Assembly: GCF_030445035.2 (NCBI RefSeq)
Contig: NC_080695.1
Coordinates: 1 to 64,000, forward strand
Direction: 5' to 3'
Length of the DNA: 64,000 bases
Source: Dasypus novemcinctus
Lineage: Eukaryota > Chordata > Mammalia > Cingulata > Dasypodidae
A model generated the notes under the pieces. It was not told where the DNA came from and made no database searches. It saw nothing but the letters and a program-made list of their open reading frames with translations. Positions 1 to 13,464 of the stretch are shown here, piece by piece. The translations under genes were made by a program, and so were the position numbers. How positions within the stretch are numbered: the first letter of the stretch is position 1; each line of letters begins with the position of its first letter.

Positions 1-3000
1 TCACACGTGGAGGAATTAGGAAAAGAACAACAAATTAACCCTTAAGGATGTAGAAAGAAGGAAACAAGAAAGATGAGAGCAGAATTAAATGAAATTGAAA
101 ATAAGAAAGCACTAGAAAAAATAACCAAAAGCAATAGTTGACAAACTCTTAGCTAGACTAACAAAGAAAAAAAGAGAGAAGACGCCAATATACAAAATAA
201 GAAATGAGGAAGGGGATATCACCGCTGACCCTACACAAATAAAGAGTATCATAACAGGATACTTTGAAATATTATATGCCAACAAGAGGGACAATTTAGA
301 GGAAATGAACAAATTCCTAGAAACACGTAAGCAACCTACATTAACAAAAGAAGAAATTGATGAACTCAACAGTCCAGTCACAAGTAAAGAGGTAGAATCA
401 GTCATTAAAAATCTCCCAGCGAATAAAGGCCCAGAACCAGATGGCTTCACAGGTGAATTCTACCAAATGAACTAGAAAGAACTAACACCAATCCTGCTTA
501 CACTCTTCCAAAAAATAGAAGTAGAAGAGCACTGCCTAACTCTTTCTATAATGCCAACATTACCCTAATACCAAAGCAAACAAAGACACCACAAGAAAGG
601 AAAATATAGACCAATCCCTCTAATGAAACCAAATGCTAAAATCCTCAACAGAGTACTTGCTAATTGTGTTCAACAACACATCAAACGAATTATATACCAA
701 GGCCAAGTGGGTTTCATCCTGAGTATACAAGGATGGTTCAACATAAGCAGATCCATCAATGTAGTAAACCACAGAAACAGATAGAAAGAGAAAAATCACA
801 TGATCATCTCTATAAATGCAAAAAACTTTTGATAAAATACAGCACCCTTTCCTGGTAAAAACACTGCAAAAGATAGGAATAGAGAGACTTTCTGAACATG
901 ATGAAGGGTATATATAAAAAACCCACTGCTAACATATATAATGGTGAAATCCTAAAAGCTTTTCCTCTAAGATCAGGAATAAGACAAAGATGTCTACTAT
1001 CACCCCACCTATTTAACATAGTGTGAGAAGTACTTGCACGAGTACTGAGGCAAGAAAAAGATATAAAAGGCATCTAAACTGGAAAGGAAGAAGTGAAAAT
1101 TTCACTATTTGCAGATGACATGATCCTATGCATAGAAAGTCCTGAGAAATCTCCAGCAAAGCTTCTGGAACTTATAAATGAGTTCAGTAAAGTTTCAGGA
1201 AAAAATCAGTAGCATTTCTGTAGACAAATAATGAGCAATCTGAGGAGGAAAGCAAGAAAGAAATACCATTTACATTAGTAACTAAAAAAAATTCAAATAG
1301 TAGGAATAAATTTAACTAAAGATGTATCTGACTTATACACTGACAGCTACACAACACTGTTAACAGAAATCAAAGAAGACATAAATAAATGGAAGAACAT
1401 TCCCTGTTCATGGATAGGAAGACTAAATATAATTAAGATGTCTATACTACCCAACTAATCTACAGACTTAATGCAATCCCAATAAAAATCAAAGCAGCAT
1501 TTCTTTTTATGGAATAGGAAAAACCTAACTATGAAATTATTTGGAAGGGCAAGTGACCTTGAATAGACAAAGATATATTGAAAAAGAAAAGTGAAATCAG
1601 AGGAATCACACTATCTGACTTTAAAGCATACTAAAAAGCTACAGTGATCAAAAGTGCATGGCATTGGCACAAGGATAGACCTACTGACCAATAGATCGAA
1701 TGTGAGAGTACTGATATAGATCCTCACAGATACAGTCATCGGATATTCAGCAAGGCCACCAAACCCATTCAACTGGGAGGGAAAGGCCTCTTCAACAAAT
1801 GGTGCTTGGAGAACTGGGTATCCATATCCAAAAGATTAAGAGAAGAACACCATCTCATACCTTACACAAAAATCAACTCAAGATGGATCAAACGATCTAA
1901 ATGTAAGAGCGCCAGGACCAGAAAAACCTTGGTATATAATGTGGGGAAGCATCTATAGGACATTGTAGTAGGAAATGGTTTCATGAACTTCACACCCAAA
2001 GCAGGGCCAGTGAAAGGAAAAATAGATAAATGGTACCTCCTCAAAATTAAAACCATTTGCACCTCAAAAGAGTTTGTCAAGAAAGCGAACAATAGCCTAT
2101 CCTATGGGAGAAAATATTTGGTAACCATATATCTGATAGAGGCCTAGATTCCAGCATATAGAAAGAAATCCTATATCTCAAAAATAAAAACACAAACTTA
2201 CCCATTTAAAAAATGGTCAACTGATTTATTTGAACAGATCCTTCTCCAAAGAAGAAATACAAATGGATAAAAATACATGAAAAGATGCTCAACATCACAA
2301 GCTATTAGGGAAATGCATATCAAAAGTACAATGAGATACCATCTTATACTCATGAGACTGGCAGTTATTAAAAAATGAGAGGAGTACATGTGCTGGAGAG
2401 GATGTGGAGGCATGGGAACACTCACCCACTGCTGGTGGGAATGTAGAATGGTCCAGCCATTGTAGAGGACAATTTGGCCATTCCTCAGAAAACTAACTAT
2501 AGAATTGCCATAAAATCCAGCAATTCCACTGAATTGAAAGCAAGGAGACAAACAGATATATGCACACCACTGTTAGAGCAGCATTACTCACTATTGCCAA
2601 AAGTTGGAATCAATCCAAATGCCCATCAACAGATGAATGGATAAACAAAATGTGGTGTATACATACAAATGGAATACTACTCAGCTCCAGGAAGGAATGC
2701 AGTGCTAACACACGGGATAACATGGATGAATCTTCAGGACCCTATGTTGAGTGAGGCAAGCCAGGCGTATTACATGACCTCTCTGATATAAATTAAGCAA
2801 TTCAAGCTGACATCGAGAGAGACTGGAAGACGGGGTTACAGGACATATAAAAGAAGAAGTCTGTGAACCAATGCACATATGGGTGAAATCTATGATCAGA
2901 TAGAAGTGAGAAATTTTGCAGTGAAGGATTATGACAGGGGTGTGGGGGATACATTTGGATTAGGTGGTGCAAGATTTACAGGGGCTAAGGTGGCAATTTT

Positions 3001-3250
3001 GGTTTGGATTGTCCATGGAACTGGGAGGAGGCTTGGGGGAGGGAGCAGGTGAACACTTGGATTGACGGGTATGTGATTGAAACTACAATGTTGAGAATAC
3101 ACTTTTGGCAATATGACAAGGAAGGGCTCCTGGTTTAGGATGATGGTTGGGGGCAGTTAGGTTAGGGCACACCTGGGGCAGGTTTCTAGAGAATGTTGGC
3201 GTGATCATTTTGTCATAGTAGGTTGTATCAGTGGCAGGAGACCCACATAA
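1..3250 (+). mobile_element. L1 retrotransposon, ORF2 fragment plus 3' UTR, 5' end outside window
   Basis: Conceptual translation in several frames gives L1 ORF2 reverse-transcriptase and C-terminal blocks (RT-like text at about 420-1190, the FADDM-type catalytic block at about 1110, C-terminal text to about 2750), broken by many stops and frameshifts. The G-rich 3' UTR runs to about 3250, where an oppositely oriented retroposon begins. Bases 1-660 and 1190-2407 are nearly the same as 62107-62772 and 62778-64000, including shared disabling changes. It is dead. Confidence 0.9.
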
Positions 3251-4900
3251 TGAGCAGGAACACATTTTGGAGCACTGCTGCACCACATAAATAATGGTTT
3301 ATCCTGTAGTTCACACTCTCCCCCAGCACATTCAGTGGGTTATGGCAGGATATCATTTGGGATGACCCCAAAGTCCCAAAAAATGCCCCCACATCACATC
3401 TCTTCTTCCCTCTCCCTGCCCTCTGCAACTACTGTGGCCACACTCTCCATCTTAATGCTACATTGTTTTCTATTCCTAGTCACAATAGTTTTAAAGTAGA
3501 ATATCAGTAAGTCCACTCTAATCCATATTTTACTTCTCCATTCTGTGGACCCTGGAATGGTGATGTCCACTCCAGCTTTAGATCAAGAATGGGCTTATCT
3601 TCCACATGGATGATGGATGCAATTCCTCTGCTTGGAGTTGTAGGGCACTCTTGGTTTCCTGGTGTGGTGGTTGATCATCTTCACCTCCCTGTTAGCTGAC
3701 CTGGGTAAGTCCAGTGAACCAGAGAGTAGGGAGTCACAACTCTGCTGAGGCTCAGGGCCCCAGCTGGCACATGGGCAGTCCAGAGATTCAAGTTCCCTGA
3801 GTATAGCCAACCACAGGTTCAGGAAAAGTGACAGAAGAGGTATGTGAAGGAAAGTCTCATCTGGGTCCAGCTCCATCACACTGAGGAGCACAAATTCCAA
3901 CATAGGGCACTCTGACATGGCACAGAACTCCAAATCCATCTTCCATGACCATATGCCCTGTGGATTTCTGTGGCCTTCAGGACAGCCAGCACCTAGGGTT
4001 GTATCTACTTTGGCTCTCTCTGGGGTCCTGCTGAGGTGTGCATAATTGTGACTCCTCTGATGACTTCTTGACTCTTTTTGGAAGACTCTTAGCCAAATAA
4101 ACTCACTTGTCTTTGCCATTTCCTTCTTTTATTCAAGGTCAAAAAACAGTTTTTAAGACTTGATCCAACATGCAGGCTGAGATAGTCTGCTAGTCTGAGT
4201 TGACCCTTTTGTTCAAGGTCTCTTTCTACTTGCATCACCAGCCACTGATTGGTAGTTATCCCTCAGCGCCAGGGAGGATCATTCCCAGGAGTCATGTCCC
4301 ATGCTGGGGGCAAGGTAATGCATTTATATGCTGAGTTTGGCTTAGAGAGTGCCCACATGTGAACGACATGGACGCTCTCAGGAGGTAACTCTTATGCACC
4401 CTGCAGCTCTAGTCCTAGTTCATATTTCAGGCACACAGACTCATAAGCATAGTCATCAGTATCAAAGGCTCATTATTGGACCACCCTTCCTTGTTGGTCT
4501 TTGCCTTTGCACTTGGGGAATTATTGCTGTTCCATTGGCAAATGTGACAGACCTCCCCTGGGTAGGAACTCAGCACTCCCTCAGTTTACGTTTGTAACTC
4601 TAACGACTCTAAAAATACCAACATATATCAGGAACATTTTTATGTCCCATAAATACATGCCCTGGGGAACTCCCCCCCACTCACTTGCCTCCCATCAATA
4701 ACACCCGACACCAGGCTTCCTCCCCTGCCATTTTTGAACCTCTCTGTGTCCAAAACTTCTTCAACAATGAAGCCTAACATATTGCCAAATTCACTTCATA
4801 GGAAATGGAAATATAGTGATGGGTTTAAAGTTTAGAAACAGAATACATACAAATTTAGAAATACTAAGATAAAGTAAAAATAAATTGGTGTATTAATAAA
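3250..4900 (-). mobile_element. Retroposon carrying the long L1-type 3' module, reverse orientation
   Basis: The reverse complement matches 19316-20800 over most of its length, for example the segment around 4700-4830 against 19316-19440, and also the copies at 55105-56345 and 58237-58820. The extreme A-rich tail is not clear at the low-coordinate end. No coding potential is seen. I read it as a 5'-truncated member of an L1-mobilised family; the family name is unknown to me. Confidence 0.7.
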
Positions 4901-5520
4901 ATGAAAAATATTATAAAGATTTGTTTCAAACATTTTTCCTTTCCTCAGTGTAATAGGTGCTGCCCCTGTATGTACAGTGGCAAGGCATTTTCTTTCATTT
5001 CTTCCTCAGTGTCTACATCCTTTCTTTTTTTTTTCTTCTAATTTTTAATTTTGTCTTAAAAATGTTTTAGATCACAGCAATTCACATACACAATATAGGG
5101 GACTCCCATATATCCAACATCAAGCCCTTTTTCCCCTTTCCCCAGCAATGATCTTTTTACATGTTCATGTTATATTTGCTGCAGCTGATGTACAGATTTT
5201 GAAGCATAGCTATCAAACACGGTTCCCATTTTGGTTTACATTATGTGCAAAATGTGTTCATCGATTGCGATGAGTGTGCCACAATGATGGAGGAGGTTGT
5301 TGGTGTGGGAGGAGTGGGGTTGGGGGTCGGGGGTATACGGGAGCCTCTTATATTTTTCAACACAATATTTTTTTGTGCTGTATGTATCTTCAAATAAATA
5401 CAAGTTACAAAAATGATGTGATAGCGGATTGGGGAGTGGGTTACATGGGAACCTCTTATTTTTCTATGTTTTCTTATGTTTTTTTAATGTAATGTTCCTT
5501 TTGATCTCTTAATTTTAAAA
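4900..5520 (+). mobile_element. AT-rich retroposon tails
   Basis: An AT-rich stretch whose end (about 5250-5500) matches the 3' tail seen at 8080-8190, 20845-20960 and 21290-21410: a G-rich GGAGTGGGG-type run followed by CCTCTTATATTTTT and an A/T-rich end. Likely one or two truncated retroposon 3' ends. No gene is seen. Confidence 0.55.
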
Positions 5521-6250
5521 AAAGTGTAAAAAATAAAAATCTAAAACTAAATTACAGTGTGACATGGAATAAAATAAAGCTCAGTAAATGTGCACACACA
5601 CACACAAAATAAAAAAAAATGGGTGGGAAGGAGTTGGACTCTCCACTCCCGGGGAGGCCCGATATGTTCTCAGAGGGGCGGGTGTCTCCTGAGAGCATGG
5701 GTGGTTCCCAACAAGGGAGGACAGACCAGTGTGTCAAGCCAGACAGAAATCAAAGGCTGTGGGGTCCCCGAGACGGACATCAAAACGAATGCATGAAATC
5801 TGGAGGCCGCAGGCTCCGCTGGCAGGACACGGGGGAGCCCTGGCCCATTCTGGCTCTCAGCCATGCGATCTTCCAGTGCTGACCGTCGCCTGCTGCCAGG
5901 GGTGGGTTAGGGGACCCTAGAGAGCCCCCAGCCCAGCCGGGGACACATGGATTCTCCTGCAAATGACAACTTCTAACGCTATGACCAAGCGAGCAGACAC
6001 AAGTCATCCAGCCAGGGTCCCGGGAAGAGCCGGGCAGAGGAGGTGCGCTGGGAGGGGCCACAGCCCCCAAAAGAGAGACGCGGCCCTCAGTCCGGGGCCT
6101 CCTTGGAAGCAGGGTCCTGCAGGTGGCGTTAGCTCAGTGCAGAGGAGGTGGTCCTGGGCTGGGGCCAGGGTGGGGTCCTGGGGTGGGGGCCACCTATATG
6201 TGGTCAGCAAGAGACTCACCTTAGACCCCAGGATACCAATAAAGTGAAAG
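5520..6250. other. No recognised gene, moderately GC-rich
   Basis: After a short CA repeat (about 5593-5606) there is about 600 bp of GC-rich DNA with open frames on both strands but no recognisable protein similarity. The open frames fit high GC rather than coding. Confidence 0.4.
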
Positions 6251-7745
6251 TGAAAGGGCTGGAGAGAGCTAGTCCACGCTTTCAGTAACAACAACAAAAA
6301 CAACAATGACAAACAACAAAGACCGAGCGCCTGTGCTTATATAGATGAAATAGACTTTAAAAGGCACTAATAATGGACAATCTGATGAGGAAGTCAAGGG
6401 AAAAAATTCCATTTACAATAGCAACTGAAAGAAGCAAATATTGGGGAATAAACTTAACCAACGATGTAAAACACTTGTATTCAGAAAACTACAACTCATT
6501 GTTAAAAGAAATAAAAATAGACCTAAATAATTGGAAGAACATTCCACGTTCATGGATTTGAAGATTGGATGTCATTAGGATGTAATTTCTACCCAAATTG
6601 ATAATACAGATTGAATGTAATCTCAATAAAAATCCCGCCAATGTTTTTTAAATAAATGGAAAACATGATTATCAGTTTATTTGGAAGGGTAAGGGGTCCC
6701 GAATAGGCAGAAACATCGTAAAAAGAAAGTGAGTTTGGAGGACTCCCACTTCTGGACTTTAAATTATATTACCTAGTACAGTGGTAAAATAGCGTGATAT
6801 TGGCATAAAGACAAATACATAGACCAATGGAACCAAACTCGTGGTTCAGAAACAACCTCCCAGGGATGGTCAAGGGATTTTTGACCAGCCTGTAAAACCC
6901 ACCAGGCTCGGGCAGAAGAGTCCATTCAACAAATGGTGATGAGAGAACTGGAAATCCATAGCCAAAAGTAGGAAGGAGGACCCCTGTCTCACACCTTATC
7001 CAAAATTAACTCAAAATGAATAAAAAATCTAAATATAAAGCAAGGACCGTAAAGCTTCTAGAAGAAAATGTAGGAAAATATCTTCAACATCTGGTAGCAG
7101 CTGGTGGATTCTTAAAGGAGAGAAGAGGACTGAGATGGACTACTGATGTTTAATGTAAGAAGAAGTTTTAATTAACTTTAATGTGAAAGTGTGGGAATGT
7201 ATCGAGTTGATGGTAACATATTATAGTAACAGCTGTTTTATAAATCGGAATTTGGCTGAAAAGGTTAATCTAGGGATGGAAATGCCAACTGAAAGAAAGG
7301 TGGAGAATAATCTACTAGGGACTGAATAGCACAGTCAACCCAGAGGTGGATGAGAATTGTGGTTGATGGTACAGATGCAAGAGTGTCCTTTGTGAGCTAG
7401 AGCAGATGTACATCACTACTGCAGGGTGGTGGGAATGTGGAGAAGCATGGAACAATACAGCTGGAGTGACCTATGGATTGTGGTGAGCAGTGGTGAGCAA
7501 TAATAATGTAATATTCATGCATGTAAACCAAAAACACACTGTGTTGATAATGGGGCCGTATGGAAGAGATGTGCCAAATGTACGCTATGAACCTGGTAAC
7601 AACCTGATGATATTATCTCAACAAATGTTCCACCATGGTGTGGTGTGTTGATAGAGGATTCTTGTATGGGAATCCTGCACCTATGCATGATTGTTTTGTA
7701 AGTTTAAAATTTCTGTGATAAAAATATATTTAAAAAACAATAATG
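6250..7745 (+). mobile_element. L1 fragment with alternative 3' UTR
   Basis: At 6373-6560 the translation gives an L1 ORF2 C-terminal block ([12 protein letters not shown], then [11 protein letters not shown]), with degenerate ORF2 to about 7130. The 3' UTR (about 7130-7745) ends in the TATGGGAATCCTGCA / GCATGATTGTTTTGTAA type of tail and an A-rich end. This 3' end differs from that of the L1 at 15873-20970, so at least two L1 3'-end types are present. Confidence 0.8.
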
Positions 7746-7799
7746 GGAGTATCTGGGGATTGGAGCATAATGGAACCTCCTATACATTTATATTTTTAA

Positions 7800-8052
7800 C
7801 TTCCCTGCCCCCTTGCGGCTTGCTTGCTGTCTGCTCTGTGTCCATTCCTCGCACGCTCTTCTGTGTTTTTACTTGTCTCCCTTTCTGTTGCGTCACCTTG
7901 CCGAGTGGGCTCTCCACGGCACTTGTGGGCCGGTGGCTCTCTGCAGCGTGTGGGTGAGCTGCCTTCACACGGAGGCCCTGGGATGCGACCCCAGCGCCTC
8001 CCACGTGGTAGACGGGAGCCCAGCTGATGGCGCCATAGCCGCTTCCCCTCCT
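7800..8052 (-). mobile_element. DAS-type tRNA-derived SINE, reverse orientation
   Basis: The reverse complement begins GGGGAAGCGGCTATGGCG and carries a B-box-like GGTCGCATCCC element, then a body matching the SINEs at 22123-22540 and 57559-57972. It is shorter than the others through internal loss. Inferred to be a Pol III-derived xenarthran SINE. Confidence 0.75.
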
Positions 8053-8215
8053 ATATTTTTTAAAGTAACATTTTGTTGCAATGGATGTGTCATGATGATG
8101 GGAGAGAGTGTTGCTGTGGGGGGAGTGGGGGGTGGGGGCGGTGGGGTTGAATGGGACTTCATATTTTTTGAATGTAATATTTACAAAAAAAAAGAATAAA
8201 AAAAAATAAAGTAAC
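8053..8215 (+). mobile_element. 3' tail of the long-3'-module retroposon
   Basis: From GCAATGGATGTGTCATGATG to the A-rich end this matches 20845-20960 and 21290-21410 almost base for base. The SINE at 7800-8052 lies against its 5' side. Confidence 0.65.
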
Positions 8216-8280
8216 ATTTTGTGTGATCTATGTATCTTTTAAAAATCAGTAAAAAATATATTTAAAAAATAATAATAATA

Positions 8281-8760
8281 GAGTGAGTTGGGGGAAAAAT
8301 ATACCAACTGTGAGATAAGGTCTATTGTTAGTAGTAAGATTTTCACAATATTCTTTCATCATTTTTAATAAATGTCTCACAACAATACAAAGTGTCGGTG
8401 GAGGGTTGATGTACGGGACCGTGTATGATGTTATGTATCTTTGCTTTGTAAGTTCACAACTTTTACTATACACTTGTTTATGTGTGTTCATCTATAAATT
8501 ATGTAAAAAATAATAACAAGAATAGGGTGGGTGGGGGAAAAATATACCCAATGTATACTTTGGGTGGTTGGAATACTTCGAGGATGCTCTTTAATCATTA
8601 GTTAAAATGTTCCACAACAAGCACGGTATTGCTGGCAGGGGGAGGTGTGATGTGCCGTAGGATGGTCTGTAGGCTTGATGTGTAAATTCACACCTGGTAC
8701 TATACACTTAGTCTTTATATATATTTATGTCCATGTGATACACTTCAATACATTTTTTTA
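8281..8760 (+). repeat. Two tandem L1-like 3' tails
   Basis: Two successive copies (about 8281-8505 and 8520-8760) share an AAATATACCMANTGT opening, a TTCTTT(C/A)ATCATT block, an ACAACAANNNAAAG block and a TAAGTTCACA end before an A/T-rich tail. They resemble the 3' UTR tail at 7530-7745. Either serial insertion into an A-rich tail or tandem duplication. Confidence 0.55.
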
Positions 8761-9400
8761 AATGCCAAAAAAAAAGAAAGCAACACACGCAACCCCCCCA
8801 CTGAGAGCCTCCCCCCACCTGCTGGAAAGTGGCCGAGGGAGGATTTTGGCACCGGCAGGCACCTGCATCGCTGGGGGTGGGGGAGACCCCAGTGGGCAGC
8901 GCCCAGGAGACCGAGGAGGCCCCGGCCCAGCACTCAGCCCCTCCCCGGCCCCTTCACACCCACCCCGAATTGGAGACACCCAGGGTCCCCTGTTAGCAGC
9001 TGGAAAGTCGTCACCCAGGGAGGGCCACCCGAACAAAAGGCCCTGGGTCCATGCAGCACTGTGGGGGGATCACCCAGAGTGCAGGGGGAGGGCCAGGCCC
9101 AGCAGGTGACAGCGGGACCCCCAGGCTATCTTGCGCCCAGGTGTGCACACATGGGACCTGGAAACAGAGGGGGAGACGGCCAGCGATGGGGGAGGGAGGG
9201 GCCACCCGGGGGCGGGTCCCCATCGACCTCATGGCTGCGCCTCTCTTTTTCCCGCTTGCCTGACGCAGCCCCCAAAAGGGAAAGGAGGGCGGCGTGTGCG
9301 GGGGAGGGGACCCCACCCAGCCGCGGGCGGCAGCTGCCCCGCCCCCCTGGTCAGCGACCCCACCACGGAGGCACCTGGGCAGCCGAGGCCGCTCTTCATG
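8760..9400. other. GC-rich flank downstream of tryptase locus A, no gene seen
   Basis: The base composition switches sharply from AT-rich to GC-rich near 8780. The open frames are unsupported and overlap on both strands. This is probably 3' flanking DNA of locus A. Confidence 0.4.
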
Positions 9401-9403
9401 CAC

Positions 9404-9409
9404 TTTAAT
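9404..9409 (-). terminator. Polyadenylation signal ATTAAA of tryptase locus A
   Basis: TTTAAT on the plus strand reads ATTAAA on the minus strand, about 144 bases after the stop codon of locus A. The same variant hexamer follows B, C, D and E in this window. Confidence 0.7.
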
Positions 9410-9552
9410 GACACGGCAGGAGGGGCTTGGGGCTCCGGGCAGGGGAGGGCCAAAGGGGGCGGGGGAGGGGGCTCGGGGCAGGGTGCTGGCTGGGGCAGGG
9501 CCGGGAAGGGTGGGGGGGCAGCGGCGCTGATGGGGACCCCGACCGAGGCCCC

Positions 9553-10781
<1,229 letters not shown>

Positions 10782-10799
10782 CTGGACCGAGCAAGGAGG

Positions 10800-13260
10800 C
10801 GGCAGCTTGAGCGCTGCGGGCGGGGCCAGGCCAGGGGCCAGGGGCCCAGGGACCCGGGCAGCCTCGGGGGTCTCCGGTCTGGGCGGGGGTCTGAGGCTCA
10901 GAGCTTGGGCCTCACCCTGTCCGCCTGCTGCTCTCTGCCCAGTGCGCTGCCCCCTCCCCATTAATCCTTCCAGGCCTGGGTGGGGCTGGGGGAGGGGCTG
11001 GAAGTGGGTGGTCCAGAGGCGGGGCCCTGGCAAGGCCACCTCCAGTCACCACCTCGGGGCACACAGGTCCAAGGGTGGCCCAGCAAGTGGAGCTCGCCCC
11101 CCACCCAGGCCCAGGCAGGGCTGAGATCCTAAAAGGGGCCAGGCTGTGTGGGGGGCTGGGTTCCCCCTTGGGTGTTTGGGTGACCCTCTCTCAGCAGCTG
11201 GCTGGATCCCTGCACCAGGATGCATCCCCCGGCACCCCTCTGCAGAGCTCACCTCTTCCCAGATGCAAATCAGAGCTCCCAGGAGGCCTTCAGGCACGGC
11301 TGCACCCAGGGGCTGCTTGCTCCCCAGGCACTGTGGTGAGCGAGTCTCTCTCCTGCTGTTCTCACCCCAACGCACGTCCCCAGGGGGACACGGAGTGGGG
11401 GATTCAGTGCCCGTGGGCCTCGGAGGAGCAGGGCTGCTCTGTGGGGTGGGCACATGCAGAGGACAGGCAGGGGTGAAGGGGGAGAGCAGATGAGGCCGGT
11501 ACCAGCCCCCCGGGACCCCAGGCCCAGCTGTCTCATTTGGGGCTCCTCTGGAGAGCAGGCTGGGACCCCTGGGGTGCTGGGGTGCAGGGTGGGGGGAGCC
11601 CCAAGTCCTGGAGGTCTGTGAGCTGGGACAGACGGGGTCCCCCCTCCCCACCTGTGGGGACTGAGGATGGCAAGGCGTCGTGGGACCCCTGCCCATTCAG
11701 AGGACTCCCGGCCCACTCTGCATCAGGTGCCCGGGCCAGGGGTCCCTTCCAGGTGGGAGGCCCTGGGGGAGGAGGGGCAGCTGCAAGCCTGCGTAGCCCC
11801 GCCCCTGGGGGATGGGCTCAGGTCAAGGGCTAAGGGCCCTGCAGGGGCTGCACTGGGTCAGCGGAAGGAGACCAGCCAGAGCCCTGGGAAGTGGCCTCCT
11901 GGGGATGGACCAGGTCTCTGCCCCTGTGCCTCAGTTTCCCCACCTCTAGGGGGGTGGTATACCTAGAGGGTCTCAGAGGACCTGCCAGCCCTGGCGGTGG
12001 TGTAGAGCTGGGGAGGAGCTGGGCTCGGGCGGGACAGTCCCGGCTCCACTGGCCCCCGTGAAACTCGGTGTCCAGCTTAGCGCAGGCACAGGCCTGCGGG
12101 GTGGGGCTGTGGCATGTGGTGCCCGTCTGATCCCTGGGGGGCCACGGGTGGGTGTGGCACTCGGGATTCCTGGAGGTCTGGGCTTCAGGGTGGCACTTCC
12201 ACCCTCAGCAGACACCCCCTCCCCAGAAACCTGAAGCCTGCAGGGACCCCGGAAGGCCTCCTGGAGGAGGCGGCACTGGCCCCGCCCTGCTCCTTGGGGG
12301 TTGTGGCTGGGGTGCCTGGGTCCCATTGGCTCTGCCGCGGTCTCCCCAAGGGTCCCTGAGTCGGTCGCTGTCCTGGCAGCAGAGTCCATAGGACGGGGGG
12401 AGGGAGGGATGGAAGAAGTCCTGGGGGCTCCGGGCCTCAGCGCCCCCTCCTCCCCCCTCCCCACTGGCCCCGCAGCGCCTCCTGAGGACCGGCCCTGGAT
12501 GAGGCGCCGCACCCCGTGCTCGGCACAGCCGGCACAACCTCGTGCCGCGGGAGGGGCCGCAGAGGCGGGGCTGGGGGACAAGCGGGGACCGCGGGGAGGG
12601 GCGCGGGCGGGGCCGGCCTGGGGCTGCGCGGGCGGGCAGCTGGGCGCCTGTTCCCCGCAGTGACCCGCACACTGCCGAGGGCCGTGCTCGAGGCCTCCCC
12701 GGGAAAGCCGCGGCGTCCCCACGGCGGCTCAGCCCTTCCTTTCCCCGGACCCCATCGGCCAGGGGACCCCGCGGCCCCCGCGAGCCACGCCCACTGCGGG
12801 TTACTTAGTAGACCCCGCCCCGCACCTGCAGCCCACAGGGAGAGTGTTCCTTGAATTTCAACCCAGCTCCTGCCCCCTGTTAAGAGCCCGCGCTGAAGCC
12901 CCCTCCCGTTTCCCCTCCCCGCGCCCCCCCCTCCCCCCCGCCACACCCCCCTGCCCGGATCGCTCCCTGCGCCCTGTTGTCTCCCCGCTGCCTCCCTGCC
13001 CTGGTGGGAGAGGGGACGCCGCAGGGGCGGGGGGAAAGGTGGCGAACGGGGCACCTGGCGCAGGGGGGGGGGGTCTCTCTCACTCGCGGGGGGAGGAGAC
13101 CCCCGGGCCTTAGTCCAAACCTGGGGAGCCGGGGGCAGGGGCGGGGACGTGTCCACAGGAGCTCCCTCTCCAGCACGTCCCCGGGTGCGTGAGGCGCAGA
13201 ACTTAGGGCGCCCCATGACCCCTGGCCAGACCGAGGGAGGAGGAGGGGCCTTCGGGGGCG
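10800..13260. other. GC-rich intergenic DNA, CpG-rich near 12.4-12.7 kb
   Basis: Upstream flank of locus A, which should include its 5' non-coding exon and promoter, though I cannot place them. CpG-rich DNA at about 12440-12800 could be a CpG island. Long open frames occur on both strands and look like GC artefacts; no protein family is recognised. Confidence 0.4.
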
Positions 13261-13261
13261 C

Positions 13262-13462
13262 CCGCGCCAGCGTGTGTGCGTGTGAAAACATGTGAGTGTG
13301 CACGCGTGAGCACGAGCGTGTGCGTGTGAACGTGTGAGTGTGCACGCGTGGGCATGAGCGTGTGCGTGTGAACCTGTGAGTGTGCACGCGTGAGCATGAG
13401 CGTGTGCGTGTGAACGTGTGAGTGTGCACGCGTGGGCATGAGCGTGTGCGTGTGTGCAGTGC
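13262..13462. repeat. 42-bp minisatellite, alternating GT/GC
   Basis: About four and a half units of a 42-bp motif (GTGAGTGTGCACGCGTG, then a GAGCGTGTGCGTGTGAAC block), differing at a few positions such as G/A and C/T in the GCA(C/T)GAG core. Largely alternating purine-pyrimidine. Confidence 0.9.
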
Positions 13463-13464
13463 AC

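Noticed and set aside
5274-5492. Small Gly/Cys-rich protein
   Set aside because: It lies in a retroposon 3' tail found in at least four other places in the window.
13262-13462. Possible CRISPR-like array
   Set aside because: The units are contiguous with no unique spacers, and the genome is mammalian; it is a minisatellite.
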